A DNA stretch of 34,627 nucleotides from Betaproteobacteria bacterium (GTDB taxonomy: Bacteria; Pseudomonadota; Gammaproteobacteria; Burkholderiales; Casimicrobiaceae). The notes beneath the pieces were generated by a model, which searched no databases, was not told the origin of the DNA, and worked only from the letters and a program-made list of their open reading frames with translations. Positions 1 through 8,672 of the stretch are shown piece after piece. The stretch covers positions 1 to 34,627 of the forward strand of contig WRFN01000015.1 of NCBI GenBank assembly GCA_009778785.1, given 5' to 3'. A program made the translations under genes and the position numbers. Each line of letters opens with the position of its first letter. Within the stretch, counting starts at the first letter, position 1.

Positions 1-62
1 AGACCTCTGTCCGCTTCCCGCAGAAATCCTATGATCTGCTCTTCCGAATATCGCTTCTTCAT
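1..62 (-). CDS. IS3-family transposase OrfA, N-terminal fragment (cut by window edge)
   Basis: Reading the minus strand from the ATG at 62 gives a start of the form MKKRYSEEQIIGFLREADRG, which I recognise as the N-terminus of the small helix-turn-helix OrfA protein of IS3-family (IS407-type) elements. OrfA binds the element ends and is normally fused by frameshifting to the DDE integrase OrfB, which would lie outside the window. A good ribosome binding site (GAGAGGAG) lies 7 bases before the ATG. Only 20 codons are visible, so I cannot tell whether the element is intact. Family assignment is from memory of the conserved N-terminus. Confidence 0.8.
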   Translation of the reverse strand, partial: MKKRYSEEQIIGFLREADRG

Positions 63-132
63 GTCCAATCTCCTCTCTCTTGGGATCGGACTCTAATACT
101 AACCGCTACTCTTTTCGGGGGGGGGCGTCGCA
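1..132 (-). mobile_element. Left-hand end of an IS3-type insertion sequence
   Basis: The transposase start at 62 is followed on the plus strand by about 55 bases of leader and then a run of nine G (117-125), read as nine C on the element's own strand, and a TG-beginning stretch ending near 132. IS3-family ends usually start with TG and are often C/G-rich, so the element's terminal inverted repeat probably lies at about 117-132. The exact edge cannot be set without the other end or a target duplication. Confidence 0.55.
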
Positions 133-357
133 ATCACTGTTTGCTCCCTCCAAGACATCGCCACTCCCCATCTCCAAAGATGACGACAAAAGTATTATCC
201 ATGTCTTGGCTTATGTGTTACCTATGTGTGAAGTCTGTGCAAGTGTACACTTCCAGACGAAGCAATAATGCAAGGAACGGGTTTCAACCCGCTCCTTTTG
301 TTTATAAGAGAGCGCCGTGTATTCCGTAGGTGCGGCGGAATGCCGCCCTGCGGTGTT
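133..357. other. Gene-free scar between IS end and copA
   Basis: No convincing gene is seen here. Bases 200-245 carry a phrase (gttacctatgt) that reminds me of non-coding ends of other insertion sequences, so this may be a relic of an older insertion; that is weak. An imperfect hairpin at 274-295 (GGAACGGGTT against AACCCGCTCC) followed by TTTTGTTT could end plus-strand transcription. A second short GC-rich hairpin lies at about 331-347. Confidence 0.35.
274..303 (+). terminator. Possible intrinsic terminator
   Basis: A 10-base stem with one mismatch and a two-base centre is followed by TTTTGTTT on the plus strand. It could shield copA's 3' side from transcription coming out of the IS side. 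No plus-strand gene in the window needs it, so its role is uncertain. Confidence 0.35.
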
Positions 358-2595
358 TCAATGCAATGAATCGCCGCGTGAACGCCAACGCCTGAGCAGC
401 AACGCATTGGTCACAACGGAAACTGACGACAGCGCCATCGCCGCGCCGGCCAGCACCGGCGACAGAAAACCGAACGCCGCCAACGGAATGCCGAGAATGT
501 TATAAACAAACGCGAAAAAAAGGTTCTGGCGAATTTTGCGCAGCGTGGCGCGCGACAAATCCATTGCGTCGGCCACCATCGTCAAATCGTTTCGCAACAA
601 AGTCATGTCGGCGGCAGCCAGCGCGCTGCCCGAGCCGGCGCCCATCGCGAATGAAACGTCGGCTTGCGCCAACGCCGGAGCATCATTGATACCATCGCCG
701 ACCATGCCGACGACGCGGTGCGCTTGTTGCAGCGCCATCACCAATTCGCGTTTGTTTTGCGGCGATTGTTGGGCGCGTACTTCGTCGATGCCGACGAGGC
801 GCGCGATGACGCGCGCCACCTGTTCATGATCGCCGGTCACGAGCATCGGCGTGATGTGTTGCGCGCACAGCGCTGCCGTTGCCGGCGCGGCGCTGGGGCG
901 CACCGTATCAGCGAGCAGCAACACGCCTTCAGCGTGCACGTCGCGCGCGATCACAACGCGAGTCGCCGAACGCTCTTCTTCCGTCGCGTTGTTATCGGCG
1001 GGTGAGAGAAAAGTTGGGTCGATGCCTTGCGCTTTCAGAAACGCCGGTGAACCGATGCGCCAGATTTCGCTGTCAAGCGTGGCGCTGACGCCCAAACCGC
1101 TGTGCGGCTGAACATCGGCGACCGGCGGCAACGAAAGCCCGCGCGCTTGTGCGGCGGCGACGATGGTTTGCGCCAGCGGATGGTTGACGCCTTGTTCCAG
1201 CGCTGCTGCGATCGCCAGCAAAGCGTTTTCGTCGAAGCGCGACGAAGCTTGTACCGTCATGTTGACGAGATGCGGCGCGCCCGTAGTCAGCGTGCCGGTT
1301 TTGTCGAACAGTAAAGTGTTGATTCGTTCGGCGCGCTCGAGCGCTTCGGCGTTCTTGATCAAAATTCCGGCTTGCGCCGCGCGACCCACGCCGACGATCA
1401 GCGCGGTGGGCGTGGCAAGCCCCAATGCGCACGGGCAAGCGATGACCAGCACCGCAGTAGCGCGCAGCAAGGCTTGTATCCAATCGTCGAGCAGAAAGCC
1501 GTTGGCGAGCAGCGTCAACACGGCGATCACCAGCACGGCAGGAACGAATACCGCGGCGACCCGATCCGCCAGGCGTTGAATCGGCGCGCGCGAATTTTGC
1601 GCTTGCGCCACTTGCCGAACGATGCCGGCGAGCAAGGTGGTATGCCCGACGGCGGTGGCGACGCATTCCAGCGCGCCGCTGGTGTTGACGGTCCCGGCAA
1701 ATACCGTATCGCCGACGCTCTTGTCCACCGGCAAACTTTCGCCGGTGAGCATCGCTTCGTTTAGCGCCGAGTGACCGGACGCGATCGTGCCGTCCACCGG
1801 CACCGTGTCGCCGACGCGCACCACGTAAGCGTCGCCCGGTTGCACTTGAGAGAGCGACACGGTTTCGACAACACCATTCGACAAACGCAACACCGTATTC
1901 GGTTGCAACGCTACCAGACTTTTCAGCGCTATCGAAGCGCGGGCGCGGGCGCGCGCTTCCAGCCATTTGCCAAACAGCACCAGCGTGATCACCATAGCGC
2001 TCGCTTCAAAATACACATGTTGTTGCGGCAGCGGCCACAGCCACACCGCCAGCGAAAGCAGAAAGGCGCACGAGGTTCCCAGCGCGACGAGAACGTCCAT
2101 GTTGGCCGCGCCGCCGCGCAGCGCGTGCCAGGCGCCTTTGTAAAAACGCGCTCCGGCGATAAATTGAATCGGCGCCGCCAGCAGAAATTGCACCCACGGC
2201 GGTAACACGTCATGACCGTGCCCGACCAGCATCGACAACATTTGCCAGAGAAAAGGCAGGCACAGCAACGCGGCAATGATCAAAATACGGCGCTCGCGCT
2301 TTAACGACGCGGCGCGTTTTTCTTCTTCGGCGCGAACTAGCGCGTCGGCTTCGAGGAAGGGGTCGGCGGCAAGCGCGGCATCGTAACCGGCGCGACGCAC
2401 CGCCGCAATCAGCGTGTCGGCGGTGATCGTACCGACGGCTGTCGCCGCAATTTCGACGTGGGCGGATTCGGTAGCGAAATTCACACGCGCACAAACGCCG
2501 TCGAGCCGGTTCAGCACCTTCTCGATGCGCGCGGCGCAGGCGACACAAGTCATTCCGGAAACGTCGAGGTCGAAAACAGCAGAGTCAATATTCAT
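358..2595 (-). CDS. copA: Copper-exporting P1B-type ATPase
   Basis: This 745-residue protein is a Cu(+)-translocating P-type ATPase of the inner membrane, which pumps excess cytoplasmic copper outward. Seen in order: one N-terminal heavy-metal domain with GMTCVAC (Cys17, Cys20), membrane helices, the TGES actuator loop (Glu286), the CPC transport motif (387-389), the phosphorylated Asp431 in DKTGTLT, an HP motif in the nucleotide domain, GDGINDAP (Asp634), and late helices with a YN pair and MALSS. CPC plus YN plus MxxSS is the signature of the copper (IB-1) subgroup rather than zinc/cadmium pumps. Length is typical for a single-domain CopA. The gene is divergent from an MFS gene and has no copper regulator or chaperone gene beside it. 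The start at 2595 places the metal site at the usual distance. Confidence 0.95.
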   Translation of the reverse strand: MNIDSAVFDLDVSGMTCVACAARIEKVLNRLDGVCARVNFATESAHVEIAATAVGTITADTLIAAVRRAGYDAALAADPFLEADALVRAEEEKRAASLKRERRILIIAALLCLPFLWQMLSMLVGHGHDVLPPWVQFLLAAPIQFIAGARFYKGAWHALRGGAANMDVLVALGTSCAFLLSLAVWLWPLPQQHVYFEASAMVITLVLFGKWLEARARARASIALKSLVALQPNTVLRLSNGVVETVSLSQVQPGDAYVVRVGDTVPVDGTIASGHSALNEAMLTGESLPVDKSVGDTVFAGTVNTSGALECVATAVGHTTLLAGIVRQVAQAQNSRAPIQRLADRVAAVFVPAVLVIAVLTLLANGFLLDDWIQALLRATAVLVIACPCALGLATPTALIVGVGRAAQAGILIKNAEALERAERINTLLFDKTGTLTTGAPHLVNMTVQASSRFDENALLAIAAALEQGVNHPLAQTIVAAAQARGLSLPPVADVQPHSGLGVSATLDSEIWRIGSPAFLKAQGIDPTFLSPADNNATEEERSATRVVIARDVHAEGVLLLADTVRPSAAPATAALCAQHITPMLVTGDHEQVARVIARLVGIDEVRAQQSPQNKRELVMALQQAHRVVGMVGDGINDAPALAQADVSFAMGAGSGSALAAADMTLLRNDLTMVADAMDLSRATLRKIRQNLFFAFVYNILGIPLAAFGFLSPVLAGAAMALSSVSVVTNALLLRRWRSRGDSLH

Positions 2596-2658
2596 AATGT
2601 CTTAGTATAATGGCCGGCTACTGAAACGGGGAAATTTCCCTGAACCGGAGAATTTTTG
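2596..2658. promoter_or_regulatory. Divergent promoter region of copA and the MFS gene with a perfect palindrome
   Basis: Seen directly: TATAAT on the plus strand at 2606-2611 overlaps TATACT on the minus strand at 2604-2609, so the two -10 boxes share bases. No good -35 is seen for either, which suggests activator dependence or chance. GGGAAATTTCCC at 2629-2640 is a perfect 12-base palindrome; it would cover the -35 position of copA and lie in the leader of the MFS gene. It does not match the CueR consensus as I remember it. Confidence 0.4.
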
Positions 2659-3891
2659 ATGGCAGTGAATACCCCCCCAACTTTGCAGCCCGGCATTTCG
2701 CGCAATACCCTTCTGGCGGTGGCCGGGTTGGGATGGATGTTCGATGCGCTCGATGTCGGCTTGTTGTCGTTCATCATGGCGGCGCTCAAGCACGATTGGA
2801 ACCTGACGGCGACGGCGTTGGGCTGGATCGGCGGCATCAACTCTATCGGCATGGCGCTCGGCGCACTGATGTTCGGACTGCTGGCGGATCGAATCGGTCG
2901 CAAAAAAGTGTTCATTCTGACGCTGTTGACCTTCAGCGTCGCCAGCGGCCTCTCCGCCGCGTCAACCACGCTGGCGATGTTGCTCTTCCTGCGTTTCTTC
3001 ATCGGGTTGGGACTCGGCGGCGAACTGCCGGTGGCTTCGACATTGGTCTCGGAAAGCGTACAGGCGCACGAGCGCGGCAAAATCGTCGTCCTGCTGGAAA
3101 GTTTCTGGGCGCTGGGCTGGATTATCGCGGCACTGATCGCCTATTTCGTCATCCCGGATTATGGCTGGCGTGTCGCTTTGCTTCTCGGCGCGCTGCCGGC
3201 GCTCTACGCCGTGTATTTGCGCTTTCGCTTGCCCGACTCGCCGCGCTATCTGTCGCAGACTGCCGCGCCGAAAAAACCCGGCTTTATCGAAAACCTGACG
3301 CGACTCTTCTCTCGCCCTTACCGGCGGGCGACGGTCATGCTGTGGGTGCTGTGGTTTTGCGTGGTGTTTTCGTATTACGGCATGTTCCTGTGGCTGCCGA
3401 GCGTGGTCGGTCTCAAAGGCTTCGGGCTGATGAAAAGTTTTGAGTACGTGCTGATCATGACGCTGGCGCAGTTGCCGGGGTACTTTACTGCCGCCTGGCT
3501 GATCGACCGCTTCGGGCGCAAATTCGTACTGATCACTTACCTATCGGGCACGGCGCTCTCCGCGTATTTCTTCGGCAACGCCGATACCGTCGCGCAACTG
3601 CTGATTGCCGGAATGCTGCTCTCGTTCTTCAACCTTGGCGCCTGGGGCGCGCTCTACGTTTATACGCCCGAACAGTACCCGGACGCGATTCGCGCTACCG
3701 GCGCCGGCGCGGCGGCTTCCATCGGGCGCGTCGGCGGCATTCTCGGCCCGCTGATGGTTGGCTACTTCGTCGCCGCGCACATCAGCATCGAAATGATCTT
3801 CATCATTTTCTGCTCGACGATTGTGGTGGGCGTGATTGCGGTGGCGGTGTTGGGAAAAGAGACGCAGAGAACGGAGTTGAAGATGCTCTGA
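2659..3891 (+). CDS. MFS transporter, metabolite:H+ symporter type (NiaP/sugar-porter-like)
   Basis: A 410-residue inner-membrane protein of the major facilitator superfamily with about 12 predicted helices. The loop between helices 2 and 3 carries LADRIGRKK, the MFS motif A, and a second copy-like LIDRFGRKF occurs after the central loop. FMAALK/GWIGGINSIGMALG, RFFIGLGLGGELPVAS and PDSPRYL fit the branch that includes NiaP, aromatic-acid and sugar porters. Substrate is not readable from sequence; I suspect an organic acid or vitamin. The ATG at 2659 is chosen because GGAG sits 8 bases upstream; an in-frame TTG one codon earlier is less likely. It is divergent from copA and may share its control. 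Confidence 0.85.
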   Translation: MAVNTPPTLQPGISRNTLLAVAGLGWMFDALDVGLLSFIMAALKHDWNLTATALGWIGGINSIGMALGALMFGLLADRIGRKKVFILTLLTFSVASGLSAASTTLAMLLFLRFFIGLGLGGELPVASTLVSESVQAHERGKIVVLLESFWALGWIIAALIAYFVIPDYGWRVALLLGALPALYAVYLRFRLPDSPRYLSQTAAPKKPGFIENLTRLFSRPYRRATVMLWVLWFCVVFSYYGMFLWLPSVVGLKGFGLMKSFEYVLIMTLAQLPGYFTAAWLIDRFGRKFVLITYLSGTALSAYFFGNADTVAQLLIAGMLLSFFNLGAWGALYVYTPEQYPDAIRATGAGAAASIGRVGGILGPLMVGYFVAAHISIEMIFIIFCSTIVVGVIAVAVLGKETQRTELKML

Positions 3892-3898
3892 GGGATTT

Positions 3899-3930
3899 CG
3901 TTCGTCTGGAGCTTGCTGAAGGGCGACGGG
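3899..3930 (+). repeat. Decayed copy of the GAGCTTG-NN-GAAGG palindromic repeat
   Basis: The stretch reads roughly CGTTCG..TGGAGCTTG..GAAGGGCGACGGG. It resembles the repeat pair at 19360-19434 and a short palindromic element that I remember from many proteobacterial genomes. The outer arms no longer match each other fully. Confidence 0.5.
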
Positions 3931-3980
3931 CGGCCTCTTTCAAAAGGAGTTTTTCTGCGGGCGGTTCGCGAATCGCCCCG

Positions 3981-4010
3981 AAAAAAAACCGCGCGGTTTT
4001 CACCGCGCGG
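3981..4010 (-). terminator. Intrinsic terminator of the type IV pilus operon
   Basis: On the minus strand an 8-bp GC stem (CCGCGCGG on both arms, 3989-3996 and 4003-4010, loop of six) is followed at once by eight T (3988-3981). It begins 13 bases after the pilY1 stop and is the clearest intrinsic terminator in the window. Confidence 0.85.
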
Positions 4011-4023
4011 CCGTCATCAAAAA

Positions 4024-7000
4024 TCAATGATCGATAAACCGGACATTGAGGCGTTTGAAAGTGCTGGCGCCGCTGGCTCCCACCGGTATCCTGCCAAAAC
4101 CCAAATTTCCCGGAAGCGGTATTTTCTTCCCGAAGGTGTCGTCAATGATCGCGGTCAATCTCTGGGTACTCCCGCCGTTTCCATTATCGCCGTTGACCAA
4201 AGCAAACGTGAAACCGGAGATTCCCGAAGGCACACTGTAGAAGCGCGAAGTGCCGTCTCCGGCGCCGGCGAAGGTTTCGCCAAGAGCAGGTTGGCCGAAG
4301 TCCACGGTGCGCGCGTAGAACTTGCCGTCGATAGACGCCGTCGTACACGAGCCTCCTGACGCATTACCGTTGTATTTGTTCGCCGCCCAAGCCGCAACAA
4401 AGTACGCCGATTGCGGATTGAGATTGATATGGTAGCCGGAGTCCATGTCTTCATACCAGCCATTTTCTCCTGTCACGCCGTCAAGATCGATGATGGGCTG
4501 CAAGTCATCGCGGGTCAGATTTGTGGCGGCGCCATTATCGTAGATCGAGTAAAAAGTGTTATTCAGCGGAGTGGAGGCGATCAAATCGCCATCGTTTCTG
4601 AAGCCCCCCGTTCCGACGAGCACATAACGCTTCGTTCCGTCTCTGTTAAGCTGCGGCCAGGGTTCCGTCGTTACATACTGCGGGTTGCCGTCATCGTCGC
4701 GGAGAAGCGCCATTTTTTCAACGACCCAATCAGACGCGCTGGCGCTATTCAAGTTGAAGCGCCAGAGATTTCCCTTTTGATCGCCGCCATAAACATACGT
4801 GGTCAACTGATTGTGGGCATCCTCGACATACCCGCCGATAGACACCATTCCCAGAGGATCGCTGCCCGTTCCCTCGGTCGTGCAAAGTTCGGTGAGCTTG
4901 AGTCCGGATTCCAAGTCAACAAAGAAAAGACAAGCTTTGCCGTCGGCGTTGTTGTACCCCGAAGGAAGAATCGCCACCCACTTGGTTTCGTCGGGAGCAT
5001 CAGGATTTGGCCACGCATTGGTTTTGGTCAAAATGGGACGGCCGAAAGTGTAGCCCATGTTGGGGTCGGTGAATTCCCACAGTGACTTCATTGGCGCCGC
5101 TGCCGCTTCATCGGTCACGACAGCGCTGTCGGTGATATCGAGCGCGTAGTACGATTTGCCGCCTTTGCCCAACCCGCCGACGAGAACCGTTTTCCACGTA
5201 TCGCCGATCTTGACATCCATCGTCCGTGGCGTGGCATTGATGTAAAAGAAGTGGTAGAACGGATGATTGAAATCGTCTTCCTGATAACTCAGCGCCGCGA
5301 TGCCGCCGGTGGCCGGGTTGCGGAGGATATCCATCGGGATGTACGCCCAGCGCTCGTTCAAGTCGGCATCGAAAGCGTGCAACATGCCGTCGTTGGCCGC
5401 CACATACACCATAGTACTGCGCGATTTGTTGTCTTCCGCAAATGTCCTATAGCCGCCATTGGTCGTATCATCATAATTTCCCCCCGGATTTTTGACGACA
5501 ACCGGCGCCGCATCGACGATATCGCCCAGCGGGCCTTTACCGCGCACGCGGAATTTTCCGGCGGCAGTGCCTTCGTTGGTCCGATCGCCGCGCAGATAAG
5601 CAACCATGTTTTTCTGGGTCGTTGCATTCGTACCGCCCAGATAACTCAGTTGCGTGGACGTGAGTTCGGTAAACTGGAAAGGCACCGCGTTGGTGGTCGG
5701 AGAATGCTCGCCGGCAATGCGGGTGAAAACATAGCGGGAGTCGCGCCAGGGCGCCGATGTTCCCGACGGCGTCAACAGCGTTTGCAGCTTGTCTGCCGCT
5801 GAGACCAGAGACGACGACGCATCGATCTCTCCCGTGGGAAGGACTTTTTTCAGAACGACGTCGCCGCTCCATCCCGGAAGAAATGAAACCGCGTAATTGC
5901 CGACATTGCCGCCCGTCATGTCCCGGCTCGTAAAGGCGGAAGCCGTGCGCGCGCCGCCGACATTCAAAACTTCATTCAGAATCGCGTTGAGGCCGCGACG
6001 GAAATCATCGGGCGACGCGGCGGTCACATAGCGCCCAAAGCCGTTGATCGTCGCATGCCAAAAATCATCGACGGTCTCCATCGTATCGTCGGTAGGCATC
6101 GGCCAGGCAAGGGCCCTACTCGCAATCTGCGCCAGCGTCGCGCTCTGATCGCTCGACGGCAAAATTCCCCTGACGCCAAACCCCATCCCGTGAAAATTCA
6201 AATGCGGCCAGGTTGCCGGATCCTTTCCCGTCACCGATACATTATTGCCCAAGCTGGCGGGGCCAAGCCGATTGCTCCAATATTTGAGCGCAATGTCGGC
6301 CAGCGTCTCGCTGACGCTTCTCATATCGTAAATCGGCGCCGGCCATGCCACTCCTCTCGTCGCAGGATTCATCGAGCTTCCATAAATGTCGATGCTGCTT
6401 GCTGTCGTCGGAAGCGGAAGCTGAACCGTCGTATCCAGATTTCCTGTGTTTGTGCTGTAATTGCTATCGTTCCAGCGGCCATCGGTAAACATAATCACAT
6501 GATTTTTCTGGCAGGAACTGGTACTGCTTGCATTGATGTAGGTAGAGCCGAACTTTTTGCCGACATCGTCCAGCGCTTTTCTCAGCGGCGTGCCTACCAC
6601 CACTCCATTGATTGAGCTTGACCCGCTTGCCTGAAAACTGATCAAGTTTTGGTAAAACGCTGTCCGGTTCGGTGCGCTCGTCGGCGAACCGAATTCTTCG
6701 AGCCTCCCCAGCGCGGCAGGCATCTTGGAGGTCGTGGTGTTGATCGTAACGAAGCCCGCTGAAATACGGTTGCCGGGAACGCCCGCAAAAGCCAACGACG
6801 CGACGGACTTCACCGCAGCCACGCGGTTCCTGTAATACGCCGCCCAGTTGGCGTAATTGGTAATCTCTTCTTGGGCGGTGCGTGTTATTTTATTCTTCGT
6901 CCCTTCAACTCCGTCGAAATACCAGTGATCGACGGTGCTCGATGTGGTGAACGTCCAGTTGTTTTCCGCGCTGACCGTCGCCACTCTGACATTGACCGGA

Positions 7001-7989
7001 TCGAGCACCACCAGATCAAACGCCGGCTTATTCAAATTATTGGCGGCATTGACATCAAGGTTGTAGTCCGCCGACGGCGAATAGTAATACGGGTAGATGT
7101 ATTTAAAAGCCGTGCCGGTCAAATTGGTATAGTTCATATACTCGTCTTTGCAATTGCTGAACGAGAGCTTGTTTTCCGTCACGCTGATCGTCCCCGGGTT
7201 GGCAGAACCGATTAACGGGCCCGATGTCCGCAACGTTTGGCACCATTTGATGCTGGTGCGAAAATAATGGACGGGGAAAGTATAAGTCGCGCTGCTTCCC
7301 GAATTGCCTACGGTGATCGGCGAGGTCGTCACCGAAGGCAACACAGCGCCTATCATGTACTGGTTTTTCAAGGCGTTGTACTGCGCTGTCGTATAGGCGT
7401 AGGTCAACGTTCTCAGGTTGGCGGCGGGAGGCCGGTCAATCGTTGTCCACAATGGGGTCGTCCAAACCACATTCGTCCAGCCCGCACCGCCGTTGGCGGC
7501 CGAGCTTCCGTCCATAGCAGGAAAAGGAGTGCCGTCCGGCTGTATGGGCGGGGTATAGGTGACGAGAGGGTTATACGCAAGGCCGTTGAACGCTGCCGCT
7601 GACAGGGGAGGCTGACCGTCTTTGAAGATGCTCTGAGCTGCCGTAAAGAGAGCGCCGGTGTTGGCGTTGGTCGTGTCGCAGGTCATCCAGCAAACTGCCA
7701 TCGGCGTCCCGGTACAAGCATAACAAGCGTTCGTAACGAGGAAGTTCGTCGGGGTGCCCGTACCGGTGCCGAGGTTATCGGGCGTAAAGGCTGCTTTCAT
7801 ACTAGCGGAATCGTCGGCAATCAGCATGACGGTCGCCGGCACGTTATTTTTCGCTGCCAAAGGCGCGTCCGGCAGTTGCACCGGCTGCGCCAGCAAGCTG
7901 CCCGAAAGCAGAAGCCCCAGAATAAGGAACGGGCTTTTGCTCCAGAGCGCCGGACACTTTGCCCGCAAGAAAGGTGAACCTCTTTTCAT
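4024..7989 (-). CDS. pilY1: Type IV pilus tip adhesin PilY1
   Basis: A 1321-residue secreted protein that, with the minor pilins, caps the type IV pilus and acts in adhesion, surface sensing and pilus extension. Seen: a signal peptide (residues 1 to about 34, ending SLLA), then at once a von Willebrand A-like strand with a DDSAS metal site (Asp59, Ser61, Ser63) and later a VIMFTDG strand, and a C-terminal beta-propeller with VYVAANDGMLHAFDADL and GGDQKGNLWRFNL. These are PilY1 family features. Oddity: the loop before GGD (from Asp1057 to Asp1070), where I expect several Asp calcium ligands, reads EDAHNQLTTYVYGGD and keeps only the first. It is last in the operon, 32 bases after pilX, with AAGGG before the ATG. 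Confidence 0.93.
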   Translation of the reverse strand: MKRGSPFLRAKCPALWSKSPFLILGLLLSGSLLAQPVQLPDAPLAAKNNVPATVMLIADDSASMKAAFTPDNLGTGTGTPTNFLVTNACYACTGTPMAVCWMTCDTTNANTGALFTAAQSIFKDGQPPLSAAAFNGLAYNPLVTYTPPIQPDGTPFPAMDGSSAANGGAGWTNVVWTTPLWTTIDRPPAANLRTLTYAYTTAQYNALKNQYMIGAVLPSVTTSPITVGNSGSSATYTFPVHYFRTSIKWCQTLRTSGPLIGSANPGTISVTENKLSFSNCKDEYMNYTNLTGTAFKYIYPYYYSPSADYNLDVNAANNLNKPAFDLVVLDPVNVRVATVSAENNWTFTTSSTVDHWYFDGVEGTKNKITRTAQEEITNYANWAAYYRNRVAAVKSVASLAFAGVPGNRISAGFVTINTTTSKMPAALGRLEEFGSPTSAPNRTAFYQNLISFQASGSSSINGVVVGTPLRKALDDVGKKFGSTYINASSTSSCQKNHVIMFTDGRWNDSNYSTNTGNLDTTVQLPLPTTASSIDIYGSSMNPATRGVAWPAPIYDMRSVSETLADIALKYWSNRLGPASLGNNVSVTGKDPATWPHLNFHGMGFGVRGILPSSDQSATLAQIASRALAWPMPTDDTMETVDDFWHATINGFGRYVTAASPDDFRRGLNAILNEVLNVGGARTASAFTSRDMTGGNVGNYAVSFLPGWSGDVVLKKVLPTGEIDASSSLVSAADKLQTLLTPSGTSAPWRDSRYVFTRIAGEHSPTTNAVPFQFTELTSTQLSYLGGTNATTQKNMVAYLRGDRTNEGTAAGKFRVRGKGPLGDIVDAAPVVVKNPGGNYDDTTNGGYRTFAEDNKSRSTMVYVAANDGMLHAFDADLNERWAYIPMDILRNPATGGIAALSYQEDDFNHPFYHFFYINATPRTMDVKIGDTWKTVLVGGLGKGGKSYYALDITDSAVVTDEAAAAPMKSLWEFTDPNMGYTFGRPILTKTNAWPNPDAPDETKWVAILPSGYNNADGKACLFFVDLESGLKLTELCTTEGTGSDPLGMVSIGGYVEDAHNQLTTYVYGGDQKGNLWRFNLNSASASDWVVEKMALLRDDDGNPQYVTTEPWPQLNRDGTKRYVLVGTGGFRNDGDLIASTPLNNTFYSIYDNGAATNLTRDDLQPIIDLDGVTGENGWYEDMDSGYHINLNPQSAYFVAAWAANKYNGNASGGSCTTASIDGKFYARTVDFGQPALGETFAGAGDGTSRFYSVPSGISGFTFALVNGDNGNGGSTQRLTAIIDDTFGKKIPLPGNLGFGRIPVGASGASTFKRLNVRFIDH

Positions 7990-8021
7990 GATAAATCCCT
8001 TGATCTGTCGATACTCTTTGA

Positions 8022-8657
8022 CTACGGTCGAACCACCATTGCCTGAGCGTGGGTGACTGTCCCGTTCGGGCCGTCAACGCGCACGCTGATGCGGTACAAC
8101 ATCGAACCTCCGCTGCCACTGTTGCCACTGCCGTTCAAATCATCCTGTGCTTCATTGGCCATATTGATTTTGTTTGAGCCGGACGCCGAGCCGTCCATCA
8201 GGCATGTGACCGTCGGCGGTATCGGCGCTCCGGCGGCGGTGCACATTCTTTCGATCACGGTTCTGGTGATGTTTCCGGAATTAGCGTCTTGTGCTCCGGT
8301 GGCCGTGATCAGCCGGTTGACGGGAAGGCCGCGTGCATCATCGTTCGCCGGATTGAACGACGCGAAATAACCGAGCGTTGCAACATTGCTTTCCGTCGCG
8401 GTTCCGATCAAAGCGGCGCCATTCAAACTCCGAACTGCCATTTCCAGCGCCTGATTCGCCGAAGCTTCCGCTGCTTGCCGAAAAGCCATGTTATCCACCG
8501 CCATTATTGAAGTATCGACCGAGCGCATGATGCCGACCGACACCAACATCATCGCCACCAGCACCAGAAGCGTGACCAGCAAAACGATACCGCGTTGCGG
8601 GCGCGCCATCGCGCTTCCTGAATTTCGGGCTATCTCCCTGGTTTTACCCGTTCTCAT
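8022..8657 (-). CDS. pilX: Type IV pilus minor pilin PilX
   Basis: The product has a short basic leader, then RGIVLLVTLLVLVAMMLVSVGIMRS, the hydrophobic helix of the PilX N-terminal family, and a glycine/serine-rich globular part, 211 residues in all. PilX is part of the minor pilin tip complex that carries PilY1. There is no Glu at position 5 of the predicted mature protein, as in GspK-like tip pilins. The chosen ATG at 8657 has GGGG eight bases upstream; an internal ATG at 8609 (residue 17) would give a compact seven-residue leader and also has a purine-rich upstream stretch, so the start is open. It follows pilW by 15 bases. Confidence 0.88.
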   Translation of the reverse strand: MRTGKTREIARNSGSAMARPQRGIVLLVTLLVLVAMMLVSVGIMRSVDTSIMAVDNMAFRQAAEASANQALEMAVRSLNGAALIGTATESNVATLGYFASFNPANDDARGLPVNRLITATGAQDANSGNITRTVIERMCTAAGAPIPPTVTCLMDGSASGSNKINMANEAQDDLNGSGNSGSGGSMLYRISVRVDGPNGTVTHAQAMVVRP

Positions 8658-8672
8658 TTTTATCGCCCCAAG

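Noticed and set aside
1073-1966. 297-codon minus-strand frame inside copA
   Set aside because: It overlaps a clear P-type ATPase, is dominated by Arg and Ala, and has no family motif; a shadow of GC-rich coding.
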